A DNA stretch of 35,948 nt from Microbulbifer okhotskensis (GTDB lineage Bacteria > Pseudomonadota > Gammaproteobacteria > Pseudomonadales > Cellvibrionaceae): NCBI RefSeq assembly GCF_023895975.1, contig NZ_JALBWM010000041.1, forward strand, positions 1 through 35,948. Reading direction: 5' to 3'. Positions 21,280 to 31,920 of the stretch are shown piece by piece. How positions within the stretch are numbered: position 1 is the first letter of the stretch; every line of letters begins with the position of its first letter. The position numbers and the translations under genes were made by a program. The notes beneath the pieces are model-generated. The model did no database searches. It was given only the letters and a program-made list of their open reading frames with translations, and was not told where the DNA came from.

Positions 21280-21308
21280 CGCGTCGAATAGGAAAATTAA
21301 TACTTGGT

Positions 21309-21553
21309 TATGGGAGCCTCTGAATAATTCCGTAATGTGTCTGCGAGCCTTGAAGGCTTCAGGTGTTAGGCGCAGTTGCCCCGAATGATCTTTAGCCCTT
21401 TGCAAAGAGCTGCAACGCAGCATATGCGGCCTTCAATACTCGCCCAATGGGGTTTCAGAGTGTTTCAGACTCTGCGTTCCTGCAAAACCACGCCTCAATT
21501 GTGAGCCGTTCTGAGAGTCGGAGGTATTACGGGGTTATTCTGAGGCTCCTATG
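21309..21553. mobile_element. MITE-like inverted-repeat element in the rpmH-dnaA gap
   Basis: The arms 21313-21335 and 21527-21549 are imperfect inverted repeats (20 of 23 positions), beginning GGAGCCTC and reading GAATAA and CCGTAA within. They bound a 237-bp element that is directly flanked on both sides by TATG (21309-21312 and 21550-21553), as a 4-bp target duplication would be. No transposase frame fits inside, so it would be a non-autonomous element mobilised in trans. A frame crossing the left end reads like an IS-edge peptide, but I give it no function. Confidence 0.6.
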
Positions 21554-21599
21554 TATAGAAGGCTCTTGGTTTTTCGTGTCAGCGCATCAAGTCCTTGAG

Positions 21600-21885
21600 G
21601 CATCAGGGGTATCTCTGGATGCCCACTGATTGACCCCAAGATATCCACAAGTTGCTGTGGATAATATTTCAGCGCATACCCCTGTAATTGTTTATTTGTT
21701 GTGCAAATACTTGATTGTGTGGATCTTTTCACGCAGTTTTTTCAACAGCAGCCGCCTTTCTTGTGGATAACCTGCCGGTGGAAAGGTATACTGCGCCGAT
21801 CTTATTTTGACGGCTTCGGGTGTTTCCTGCCTGGTCTTGCCGTTTTCTCCTTGGTCATACCATTTTGGGGTTTTTGGGGGGTTTC
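21600..21885. other. Candidate oriC and dnaA regulatory region
   Basis: This stretch precedes dnaA and holds DnaA boxes: ATATCCACA at 21641-21649 (one mismatch), TGTGGATAA at 21656-21664 and 21762-21770 (perfect, other strand) and a degenerate TGTGGATCT at 21718-21726. The first two form an inverted pair with a six-base spacer. AT-rich sequence lies between 21664 and 21745. Transcription diverges around this gap, with rpmH and all genes to its left on the minus strand and dnaA onward on the plus strand, as expected at a bidirectional origin of the Pseudomonas type. Confidence 0.7.
21764..21792 (+). promoter_or_regulatory. Possible dnaA promoter overlapping a DnaA box
   Basis: TGGATA and TATACT (21787-21792) are 17 bases apart. 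The weak -35 lies inside the perfect DnaA box at 21762-21770, so DnaA could repress its own gene. The transcript start would be near 21799. Confidence 0.4.
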
Positions 21886-23472
21886 TTGACTGAATCCGTA
21901 TGGAAGCAGTGCGCGAGCTGTTTACAGGATGAGCTGCCTTCACAGCAGTTCAATACCTGGATCAGGCCGTTGCGCGTCAATCCCGCGAGTGCTGAGGGCG
22001 AGCTGCGCCTGATCGCACCGAACCGCTTTGTGTTGGAATGGGTTGGCGATAAATTCCTGAATCGTATTCGTGAGCTGGTGCACCAGTTTGCGCAGGGCCA
22101 ACCGTTGCAGGTTGCGCTCGAGATAATTGCGCGTAGACCGACGCGCTTCCAGCGTAGCCACGTAATGAATGAGGCGCCGCCGACACCTGTGCCGACACCG
22201 GTACCGATGCAAGCTGTACCCATGGCACCTCCGGTTTCCCCGCCAGTGCCGTCAACGTCGTCAATCGGTTTTGGCTTTGGTTCAACAAGGACGGTGCCGC
22301 ACCCCGCGGTGGCCGAAGAGGTGACCGCGGGTCAGATGACCACCGGCGAACTGGCGCTGACCGATCGGCGCTCGCCGGCCATGAATGGAATGTCTCGTTC
22401 TGTGCCCGAACAACCTGCCAGGCAGGTTGAAGTGGAGGGGGCGATAAAGCACGGCAGCTCCCTAAACCGAAATTTTACCTTCAAGTCATTTGTTGAAGGT
22501 AAGTCCAACCAGTTGGGCCTTGCGGCTGCACAGCAGATATCGGACAACCCCGGCGGAGCCTATAACCCACTCTTTATATATGGTGGTGTTGGCCTGGGTA
22601 AAACTCACTTGATGCACGCTGTCGGCAATGCGCTGTTAGTGCGCAACCCCAATGCAAAAGTCGTCTATTTGCACTCAGAGCGTTTTGTTGCCGATATGGT
22701 CAAAGCGCTGCAGCTCAATGCGATTAGCGATTTTAAGCGCTACTATCGCTCTGTGGATGCCCTGCTAATAGACGATATCCAGTTCTTTGCCGGTAAGGAG
22801 CGCTCGCAAGAGGAGTTTTTCCATACCTTTAATGCCCTGCTCGAAGGAGGGCAGCAGATAATCCTGACCTGTGATCGCTATCCGAAAGAGATCGATGGTC
22901 TTGAGGAGAGACTTAAGTCTCGCTTTGGTTGGGGGCTTACGGTGGCGGTTGAGCCGCCAGAGCTGGAGACCCGCGTTGCTATTTTGATGAAGAAGGCGGA
23001 GCAGGTCGGTGTCGAACTGCCCCACGACTCTGCCTTCTTTATCGCCCAGCGTATCCGCTCCAATGTGCGAGAGCTGGAAGGTGCACTTCGCCGTGTGATT
23101 GCGAATGCCCAGTTTACCGGTCGTGCGATAGACGATGTACTCGTGCGCGAGGCGTTAAAAGACCTGTTGGCGCTACAGGATCGATTGGTGAGCGTAGATA
23201 ATATTCAGCGAGTTGTCGCTGAATACTACAAGATCAAGGTGTCGGACCTGCTGTCCAAGCGGCGCAGTCGCTCTGTAGCTCGCCCGCGCCAAGTCGCTAT
23301 GTCCCTGGCCAAAGAGCTGACCAATCACAGCTTGCCGGAGATCGGCGATGCCTTCGGTGGTCGCGACCACACAACAGTGCTTCACGCTTGCCGTAAAATT
23401 CGCGAGCTGCAGGAGTCCGATGCGGATATCTGCGAGGATGTGAAGTTGCTGACACGGTCGTTGACCACTTAA
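21886..23472 (+). CDS. dnaA: Chromosomal replication initiator DnaA
   Basis: DnaA opens the origin as an ATP-bound filament and loads the helicase. Domain I (residues 1-about 90) reads [23 protein letters not shown] long Pro/Thr/Val-rich domain II follows. Domain III has Walker A GGVGLGKT at 233-240, Walker B LLIDDIQF at about 293-300 and the arginine-finger region. Domain IV ends with the DnaA-box reader [11 protein letters not shown] around 491-501. The start is the TTG at 21886: the family N-terminus begins right there, and a GGGGGG run lies five bases upstream. The frame is open to an ATG at 21820, but those residues have no family counterpart. The 528 residues are somewhat long because of domain II. 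Confidence 0.96.
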   Translation: MTESVWKQCASCLQDELPSQQFNTWIRPLRVNPASAEGELRLIAPNRFVLEWVGDKFLNRIRELVHQFAQGQPLQVALEIIARRPTRFQRSHVMNEAPPTPVPTPVPMQAVPMAPPVSPPVPSTSSIGFGFGSTRTVPHPAVAEEVTAGQMTTGELALTDRRSPAMNGMSRSVPEQPARQVEVEGAIKHGSSLNRNFTFKSFVEGKSNQLGLAAAQQISDNPGGAYNPLFIYGGVGLGKTHLMHAVGNALLVRNPNAKVVYLHSERFVADMVKALQLNAISDFKRYYRSVDALLIDDIQFFAGKERSQEEFFHTFNALLEGGQQIILTCDRYPKEIDGLEERLKSRFGWGLTVAVEPPELETRVAILMKKAEQVGVELPHDSAFFIAQRIRSNVRELEGALRRVIANAQFTGRAIDDVLVREALKDLLALQDRLVSVDNIQRVVAEYYKIKVSDLLSKRRSRSVARPRQVAMSLAKELTNHSLPEIGDAFGGRDHTTVLHACRKIRELQESDADICEDVKLLTRSLTT

Positions 23473-23505
23473 TCGAATAACTGACAAAACAAGGCGAAAC
23501 TACCG

Positions 23506-24612
23506 ATGAAATTCAATGTGAGCCGGGACGCCCTTCTGAAACCGTTACAACTGGTAGCTGGCGTAGTGGAGAAGCGCCAGACTCTGCCAGTCCTGGCCAA
23601 CGTGTTGATGCAGTTGCAGGGGCAGGAGCTATCCCTGACCGGTACTGATCTAGAAGTAGAAATTGTCGGCCGTCTCGGAGTAGATGGCGTAGAAATGGAA
23701 GGTGAGGTAACCGTTCCTGCACGCAAACTGTTGGATATTTGTCGTTCCCTGCCTGATGGTGCGGAGCTAAAGTTTGAGCGGGATGGTGAGCGTTTGGTGC
23801 TTCGTAGCGGCCGCAGTCGTTTCCAGTTATCCACGCTGCCGGCGGCCGACTTTCCCAATCAGGAAGAGGCCAGCGCTCAGACTCGTTTTGATATCTCCCA
23901 GCGTGAAATTCGACGCCTGATAGAAGCCACCAGCTTCGCTATGGCTCAGCAGGATGTGCGCTATTACTTGAACGGTTTATTGCTAGAGTGCCGTCCGCAG
24001 CAGTTGCGAGCGGTGGCGACGGATGGCCATCGCCTGGCGCTGTGTGATAGAGATGCGCCAGGTCTGGATGTATCTGAACCGATTCAGGCAATTGTGCCAC
24101 GCAAAGGCGTTTTAGAGCTGGGTAGGCTGCTCGAAGATAGCGATGCCCAGGCCCAGGTAGTATTGGGTAATAATCATATTCGCGTAGTTAGTGGCCCCTT
24201 CACCTTCACTTCGAAATTGGTGGATGGCAAGTTCCCTGACTATGAGCGCGTTCTGCCGCGCGGCGCTGGTAACGTGGTCTATGCGGATCGTCAGGGGTTG
24301 CGCCAGGCCTTTTCCCGCGCTGCGATTCTGTCCAATGAGAAGTATCGAGGTGTGCGTCTTCAGGTTTCAGAGGGATTGCTGCAAATTGTTGCGAATAATC
24401 CGGAACAGGAAGAGGCGGAAGAGCAGATAATGGTGGATTACGTGGGTGAGCCGATGGAAATTGGCTTTAACGTGTCCTATCTGTTGGATGTGACGGGCGC
24501 TATTCACAGCGGCCAGATTAGAATCAGTCTCGCTGATGCAAACAGCAGTGCACTCCTCCAGCAACCTGAGGAAGGTGATGCTGTATATGTAATTATGCCG
24601 ATGCGTCTCTAG
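23506..24612 (+). CDS. dnaN: DNA polymerase III beta sliding clamp
   Basis: The clamp is a ring-shaped dimer of three-domain subunits that tethers polymerase III to DNA. The 368 residues begin MKFNVSRDALLKPLQLVAGVVE. They contain VLANVLMQL in domain 1, TDGHRLALCD in domain 2, and the hydrophobic-cleft C-terminus ending YVIMPMRL, where clamp-binding motifs dock. It follows dnaA by 33 bases, with AAGGCG before the ATG. Confidence 0.98.
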   Translation: MKFNVSRDALLKPLQLVAGVVEKRQTLPVLANVLMQLQGQELSLTGTDLEVEIVGRLGVDGVEMEGEVTVPARKLLDICRSLPDGAELKFERDGERLVLRSGRSRFQLSTLPAADFPNQEEASAQTRFDISQREIRRLIEATSFAMAQQDVRYYLNGLLLECRPQQLRAVATDGHRLALCDRDAPGLDVSEPIQAIVPRKGVLELGRLLEDSDAQAQVVLGNNHIRVVSGPFTFTSKLVDGKFPDYERVLPRGAGNVVYADRQGLRQAFSRAAILSNEKYRGVRLQVSEGLLQIVANNPEQEEAEEQIMVDYVGEPMEIGFNVSYLLDVTGAIHSGQIRISLADANSSALLQQPEEGDAVYVIMPMRL

Positions 24613-24741
24613 AGCTGTATATCCATTGCTGCTCGGCATAGACAAGTGTACAGGGGTTCTCGCATTTAGCGACGAAACAGCCTTTAGATGCAGCGCCCCA
24701 TTTTTGGCAGCGCTGCTGGGTTCAAATTAGGGGAAGTGTCC

Positions 24742-25848
24742 ATGGCGCTGACCCGCCTTCTTTTATCTAACTTCCGTAATATCTGTAAAGCTGACTTGAC
24801 ATTGGCTCCAGAAGTCAATGTATTTTATGGCGTTAATGGCAGTGGCAAAACCTCGCTGCTGGAGGCTGTACACATGTTGGCTACCGGGCGTTCCTTCCGT
24901 TCCCGCCAGCACAAGTCTGTTATTCAACATGAATCAAGTGGATTAACGGTTTTCTCCCAGTTGAACTCAGGTTTTAATTTGGGTGTGGAGCGTCTATCAG
25001 ACGGCTCCGGCCGGGTCAGGATTAATCAGGCAGCTGCAGAATCCAGCTCGCAACTCGCCAATTGCTTACCCCTGCAGTTGATCAATAGTGAGAGCTTCTC
25101 TGCTCTGGATGGGGGTCCGGGTGTACGCCGTCGCTTATTGGACTGGACAGTGTTCCACGTGGAACATTTGTTTGCTCAAGAATGGAAAAATTATCAAATC
25201 GCATTGCGACAGCGAAATGCGCTCCTGCGTCGTGGTAAAATCGACGCAGGCGTAATTAGTGTTTGGGAGGAGCAGCTGGCAGCGAGCGGCGAGCAAGTAA
25301 ATACCTTTCGCTTGGCGCAGTTCACTCTACTGCAGGCCGCAGTCTCTGATCTTCTGGGCGAGTTGCCGAAGAGTTTTTTAAGCCAAGTTGAAATGGGTTA
25401 TCGCCGTGGCTGGCGCAAAGAAATGGAATTACGCGAGGCGCTTATTGAGTCACGGGAGGGTGATTTTTCCCAAGGCCATACTCGTATTGGTCCTCACCGC
25501 GCTGACGTCCGCTTCACTGTCGCAGGCGAACCAGCCCACAATATCTTATCGCGAGGACAGCAGAAGATGCTGGTGTGCGCTATGCGCACTGCGATGGCAG
25601 AATTGGTTTGTCGTCACCGGGATAGACCGGTGTTTCTAGTGGACGATTTGCCGGCGGAACTGGACGATAACAACCAACAAATATTTGCGCACTGGGTGAG
25701 CCGCTGTGCCAGCCAAGTGTTAGTAACCGGAATCGAAGCGGGCATCACTAGCCGTCCCTGGCGATCGCTTGATGCCCCTTGGAATTGCCCAAAAGTGTTC
25801 CACGTGGAACATGGGGATATCAGCGCCGAAGCATCGGCCGCACAATAA
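24742..25848 (+). CDS. recF: DNA replication and repair protein RecF
   Basis: RecF is an SMC/ABC-like ATPase that helps load RecA at gaps. Walker A GVNGSGKTSLLEA is at about residues 34-46, the ABC signature lies in ILSRGQQKML and Walker B in VFLVDDLPAELD. The ATG at 24742 follows GGGGAAG and begins MALTRLLLSNFRNI, the family start. An ATG at 24688 is in frame but adds an unrelated leader. The peptide VFHVEH occurs twice (137-142 and 352-357), each time encoded by a parS palindrome in the same codon phase. The 368-residue length is normal. gyrB starts 18 bases downstream. Confidence 0.96.
   Translation: MALTRLLLSNFRNICKADLTLAPEVNVFYGVNGSGKTSLLEAVHMLATGRSFRSRQHKSVIQHESSGLTVFSQLNSGFNLGVERLSDGSGRVRINQAAAESSSQLANCLPLQLINSESFSALDGGPGVRRRLLDWTVFHVEHLFAQEWKNYQIALRQRNALLRRGKIDAGVISVWEEQLAASGEQVNTFRLAQFTLLQAAVSDLLGELPKSFLSQVEMGYRRGWRKEMELREALIESREGDFSQGHTRIGPHRADVRFTVAGEPAHNILSRGQQKMLVCAMRTAMAELVCRHRDRPVFLVDDLPAELDDNNQQIFAHWVSRCASQVLVTGIEAGITSRPWRSLDAPWNCPKVFHVEHGDISAEASAAQ
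25151..25166. promoter_or_regulatory. parS centromere site 1
   Basis: TGTTCCACGTGGAACA is a perfect 16-bp palindrome that fits the widespread parS consensus (TGTTNCACGTGAAACA-type, Pseudomonas form). It lies in recF, coding VFHVEH next to the conserved DW motif. Confidence 0.92.
25796..25811. promoter_or_regulatory. parS centromere site 2
   Basis: A second identical TGTTCCACGTGGAACA, 645 bases from the first, in the C-terminal codons of recF and again read as VFHVEH. ParB is encoded 12 kb away in the window. Confidence 0.92.
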
Positions 25849-25866
25849 GTTGAATGGAGCGAATAA

Positions 25867-28287
<2,421 letters not shown>

Positions 28288-28318
28288 TTGTTCTGAATCC
28301 CCGGTCTGATAAAAATAC

Positions 28319-28375
28319 AGCGTTTTCTCACGGAAAATTCCCTCTACGAGAAAGCGCTCTAAAATATTCTTTCTT
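28319..28375 (+). terminator. Possible terminator after gyrB
   Basis: AGCGTTTTCTC (28319-28329) pairs with GAGAAAGCGCT (28348-28358), with one G-T pair and an 18-base loop. A T-rich tract follows at about 28366-28379. It is 31 bases past the gyrB stop. Confidence 0.5.
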
Positions 28376-28387
28376 TTTCAGAATACC

Positions 28388-28423
28388 CGCAACATTCAAT
28401 AACATTTGCTATTGAATGTTGCG
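28388..28423. repeat. Perfect 14-bp inverted repeat behind gyrB
   Basis: CGCAACATTCAATA and its complement flank an eight-base loop. The following sequence, TTTGCCCGC, is not a good T run. It could be a bidirectional terminator, an RNA stabiliser or a protein site. Confidence 0.6.
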
Positions 28424-28627
28424 TTTGCCCGCTATCTATTTAGCCGAAAAACTGACACACATATGCGGCACATATAAAATTTCCCTAAAAAATTGTCATC
28501 AATATTTTTGGGTTTTGTTATTTGGCGCTACAAAATCAATTATCAGAAAATAAGAATATAGTTGTATATACTCAGGATTGATATACCTCTATAAGAGCAA
28601 GTAAAATCGCTAGGGGATAGAATATTT

Positions 28628-30427
28628 ATGAAAAAGTTAAAAAATTTCCAACCTGGAAATTTCTATATATTTATTTGTATTGTATTAGCGGTACTTTCAA
28701 TATTTGGTTGTACCAGTACTGAAAAATTAATAAATTCTGATTGGTATGAAGTTGAGACCGAGCACTTTCGCATAGTTACCAATGACAGTCCCCGACGTGT
28801 TAACAAGTTGGCTGTTGATCTGGAACGATTCCGGTACTTTGCGCAAAGGTATATAAATTTTTCGCCCGACCAGCAAAAATTGACGATTTATGCGTTATCC
28901 GATCGGCGCAGTTTTGAGGGATTCACCGGTGACGGGAATGCTCGTAGGACGATAGGACGATTTCAAAATACTTCCCACGGCAGTTTTGCAGTGATGAACT
29001 TAAAAGGGAACCGGTACCTTCCTGGAAACCCTGCTCGTCAAACGCTTTTCCATGAATACACTCACTTTTTAACCTACAGTGGCAGTCAGCATAATTACCC
29101 GTATTGGTTCAGTGAAGGTATAGCGGAAGTATTTTCTACGGTTGAATTTGGTGAAAATAAAGAATTCAGTGTCGGCAAGATCCCTGTAGATAGAGCAATT
29201 AGCCTCCATAGAGCGGATGAAATGCCACTGGAGAAACTTCTCACAGCTGTGCCGGGTTCGCTTAAGAGTAAAGAGGTAGAGGCTCTTTATGCTAGTGGCT
29301 GGATGCTCACTCACTGGCTTATTTTTGACTCAGAGAGAAACAAGGCGTTGGGGAAGTACCTCGAAGCCTACAATACCGGTGCGGACCCAGTGTCATCCTT
29401 CTCTACCGCGCTGGGCTTGCCTTTGGATGTGCTCAATAATAAATACAAAGAACTTCCGAAAAAGGAGTTTAATTATTTTGAGGGAGAGCTGGTTATTGAT
29501 AACGAGAGTGAATCACTTTCGACTCGACCATTGAATAACAGTCAGGCGATCGCAGAAATTGCGCATTTTATGGCAATCACAGGGCAGGGCACGGAAGCAT
29601 TGGAAAAATTTATTACCTATGCAGAAAAAAAACAGTTCTCCAGCCCCGAATTAAAATCCTCCCTGGTGATCGCTGCGATTGAAGAGGAAGACTTTTCCAG
29701 GGCCAGAGAAATACTGGCGTCCATCCCTGAAAAGTATCACCGTGAAGTTTGGTACCTGGAAGCCTCTACAAAAGCAGCCTTATCGACACAGCTTGCACGG
29801 TCAGAAGACATTGATCCGGCAAAATTCAAAAATATCCGCGACCACTATGTCGAGCTGATCAATAGCAATGGAGATGTCCCGGCTTACTGGTATGAGTTGG
29901 CGATTACCATGCAGGTTTTAGGGTATCCACGGCAAAAATATACGGAAATGCTTGAACAAGCATACCTGCGAGCGCCGAGAGATCCAGATATTGCCTGGTG
30001 GTACGCTCATGAACTCTATCTCAATCGAGACCGAGAGCTATTTTCCCTGGTTACACAGCCACTTTTGATGCAGGCCACTAACCAGGAGTCGCGCGTAAAC
30101 CTGCAGTCGATGGCTAAGGAAATTGAGCAAGCCGAAGGGACGTCGGCAGACTGGTTGGCGAACAGCAGTGGCTTAGGGCAACTACTATCCCAGTATCGTA
30201 AATTATCCGGGAGTAAAGCTCTGGCTATAGCTTTGGATTACCGGGGGGCTTTCGTAGCCGGTTACATGGAACAAAGCACTAATCAATCCGAAGCAAACCA
30301 GATAGCCTTGCAAGCCTGTGAGGAGCAGAGAATAAAATATCAGGTGCGGGATCGATGTGAACTCTATGCCGAGGGGGAGCTACTCGTTGACCCCAGCAAG
30401 GCAGCGACACTTTTCAGCGCAAAATAG
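28628..30427 (+). CDS. Lipoprotein with MA-clan (HExxH) metallopeptidase-like domain and helical repeats
   Basis: I recognise no named gene. The 599-residue protein opens with KKLKN and a hydrophobic segment (about residues 12-26) ending IFGC, a lipobox-like site with Cys28. Asn or Ser is absent just after it (CTSTE), so outer-membrane sorting is plausible. Residues 40-150 form a domain starting WYEVETEHFRIVTN, as in peptidase-MA-like proteins. The zinc motif HEYTH is at 142-146, with Glu143 as base and Glu163 in WFSEGIAE as probable third ligand. From about residue 300 to the end the protein is mostly helical, with tetratricopeptide-like spacing (YWYELAITMQVLG, AYLRAPRDPDIAWWYAHELY). The gene is AT-rich and follows gyrB across a 340-base gap; AGGGGA precedes the ATG. 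Substrate is unknown. Confidence 0.7.
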   Translation: MKKLKNFQPGNFYIFICIVLAVLSIFGCTSTEKLINSDWYEVETEHFRIVTNDSPRRVNKLAVDLERFRYFAQRYINFSPDQQKLTIYALSDRRSFEGFTGDGNARRTIGRFQNTSHGSFAVMNLKGNRYLPGNPARQTLFHEYTHFLTYSGSQHNYPYWFSEGIAEVFSTVEFGENKEFSVGKIPVDRAISLHRADEMPLEKLLTAVPGSLKSKEVEALYASGWMLTHWLIFDSERNKALGKYLEAYNTGADPVSSFSTALGLPLDVLNNKYKELPKKEFNYFEGELVIDNESESLSTRPLNNSQAIAEIAHFMAITGQGTEALEKFITYAEKKQFSSPELKSSLVIAAIEEEDFSRAREILASIPEKYHREVWYLEASTKAALSTQLARSEDIDPAKFKNIRDHYVELINSNGDVPAYWYELAITMQVLGYPRQKYTEMLEQAYLRAPRDPDIAWWYAHELYLNRDRELFSLVTQPLLMQATNQESRVNLQSMAKEIEQAEGTSADWLANSSGLGQLLSQYRKLSGSKALAIALDYRGAFVAGYMEQSTNQSEANQIALQACEEQRIKYQVRDRCELYAEGELLVDPSKAATLFSAK

Positions 30428-30487
30428 CCATCGGTTACTTTGCGCCTGAAACACTGTCAATTTGGGTTGTTATTGGAAAGGGCGGAA

Positions 30488-31168
30488 TTATTTTTCCAGT
30501 AGCAGACCACACTCGCGGTGTTCTTCACCTTTGGTCGGATCGAAGTACACATCGTTATCCGGCAGCTCATTCTCGTAAACATACTCTTCCACATCAATTT
30601 CTCTCAAGTGGAACATAGGTGCTACTCGAATGGTGCCGTGATTGCCCTGGGTAAACACATCCAAGTTTTTGCGATGAGCATTCTGGTCGTGACGGATACC
30701 GTTTAGCCATACATCCGGTTGCAGATCCTGCATGGCGCGGTTGAATGGCTCCAGTTTCACCGTGCGCGAAAAAAAATCGTGCTCCGAGGTGTCCAGTTGC
30801 GGTATACCCCCGTAGACGGCGTTGTAGTGCGCCGCAGACATCTTGGGCGCGTAGGTGCGCAAGTTGAGATTTAGGGTTTTCACCACCCTTTCAATATGGC
30901 GGTAAGTTTCTGGGGTATTGTAACCGTGATCAACCCAGATCACCGGAATGTCCGGCTTAGCGTCAGTCACCAGGTGAAGGAAAGCCACGGCCAGGGGACG
31001 AAAATTGGTGAAAACCACCGGGTTCTGAGCGTTTGCCATGGTGAACTGCATTATCTCACTGGGTTTGGCGCCCACGAAACGGTGGTTCATAGAATTCAGG
31101 TCCGCATTGTGATGGAAAATGCGGTCCGGGAAAGGCTGCAGTGTTTGACTGGAGGCGTTGGGTCCCAT
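30488..31168 (-). CDS. cysH: PAPS reductase (CysH) family protein
   Basis: The family reduces 3'-phosphoadenylylsulfate to sulfite with thioredoxin in sulfate assimilation. The 226 residues contain the PP-loop-like strand VVFTNFRPLAVAFLHLV (51-67), IPVIWVDHGYNTPETY, KLEPFNRAM, DVWLNGIRHDQ, and the tail FDPTKGEEHREC. Cys220 is the only cysteine, as expected for the PAPS type without an iron-sulfur cluster. The usual tail ECGLH is ECGLL here, so the histidine is missing, and SSFG-type residues of the loop are replaced by TNFR. The activity is therefore likely but not certain. No other sulfate-assimilation gene is adjacent. It lies 153 bases after a GNAT gene on the same strand. Confidence 0.8.
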   Translation of the reverse strand: MGPNASSQTLQPFPDRIFHHNADLNSMNHRFVGAKPSEIMQFTMANAQNPVVFTNFRPLAVAFLHLVTDAKPDIPVIWVDHGYNTPETYRHIERVVKTLNLNLRTYAPKMSAAHYNAVYGGIPQLDTSEHDFFSRTVKLEPFNRAMQDLQPDVWLNGIRHDQNAHRKNLDVFTQGNHGTIRVAPMFHLREIDVEEYVYENELPDNDVYFDPTKGEEHRECGLLLEK

Positions 31169-31321
31169 AAAAGTCAGCGCTCAGGAAAACTAGGAAGACC
31201 CGCATGCTACCCGGTTCAAGAGTCACGTAGAAACAATAAAAAGAAGTGGATCAAGAAGCTTAAGTTATAAGTGATAGTGATTTCGTCGATATCTCGGGTC
31301 TTTAATGAAAAGGTCAGAGAC

Positions 31322-31753
31322 CTACCCACAGCCCATCAGAATCAGGTGTTGTCCAAACTCTGCCCTGTAGTCACGTTCCTGCTCCTTAAAGCCCTGTCTT
31401 TGCAGGAAGTAGCGCGTGCGAAGGTTTTCCCGAAGCACCTGAGCCTGAAGTTTTGGTATATCCCGTGTCGCCTCAGTCAGTAAATTTGTGGCGATCCCGC
31501 ACCCGGAGAATAACGGGCTGACACACAGGTAAGCGATACGGTCATCGCCGGTGACAGTGATAAAGGCCTCGGCCACTGCGCTGTGCCTCCCGGTGAAAAC
31601 CCTACATCGCTTGGCGTTGCTGCAGTCAGTTCGGAACAAGCCAATACGATCCAGCCAAAACTGGCGAGGCAGTGAGGGGTGTGAATTAGCGACGGCGTGT
31701 AGCCAAAGCTGTTCCAGCCGGTCCAGATCCGAGAGTTTTGCAGCCCGTTGCAT
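31322..31753 (-). CDS. GNAT-family N-acetyltransferase
   Basis: The 143-residue protein has the GNAT plan: RAAKLSDLDRLEQLWLHAV at the start, the acetyl-CoA strand and loop IAYLCVSPLFSGCGIATNLLTEA, where the R/QxxGxG loop is degenerate as FSGCGIA, and the C-terminal NLRTRYFLQRQGFKEQ. Similarity to the YjaB subgroup is visible in the opening and C-terminal motifs. The acceptor substrate is unknown. The ATG at 31753 is chosen because GGGG lies six bases upstream and the domain starts there. Earlier ATGs at 31768 and 31765 and a TTG at 31774 are possible. Confidence 0.8.
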   Translation of the reverse strand: MQRAAKLSDLDRLEQLWLHAVANSHPSLPRQFWLDRIGLFRTDCSNAKRCRVFTGRHSAVAEAFITVTGDDRIAYLCVSPLFSGCGIATNLLTEATRDIPKLQAQVLRENLRTRYFLQRQGFKEQERDYRAEFGQHLILMGCG

Positions 31754-31920
31754 AAGAGGCCCCATCATGAACAACTCGGCGAATCCTAGTCAATATAGGC
31801 GCTATATCCTAGAAAACCTGATAAGGGTATAAGTAAATACTTACTATCAGTTAGTGTGTCTGGACATGGGCAGTGCGGACTGAGCTATAGGGCTGCAGTC
31901 CGGTTAATTCAGAGGCCTCA

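Noticed and set aside
21130..21423. Minus-strand frame across the left end of the inverted-repeat element
   Set aside because: It could be a remnant of a transposase edge, but it overlaps the rpmH start and leader and lacks a ribosome site.
31876..31902. CGGACTG/CAGTCCG stem downstream of the RlmI-like gene
   Set aside because: No T run follows on the minus strand, so terminator activity is not supported.
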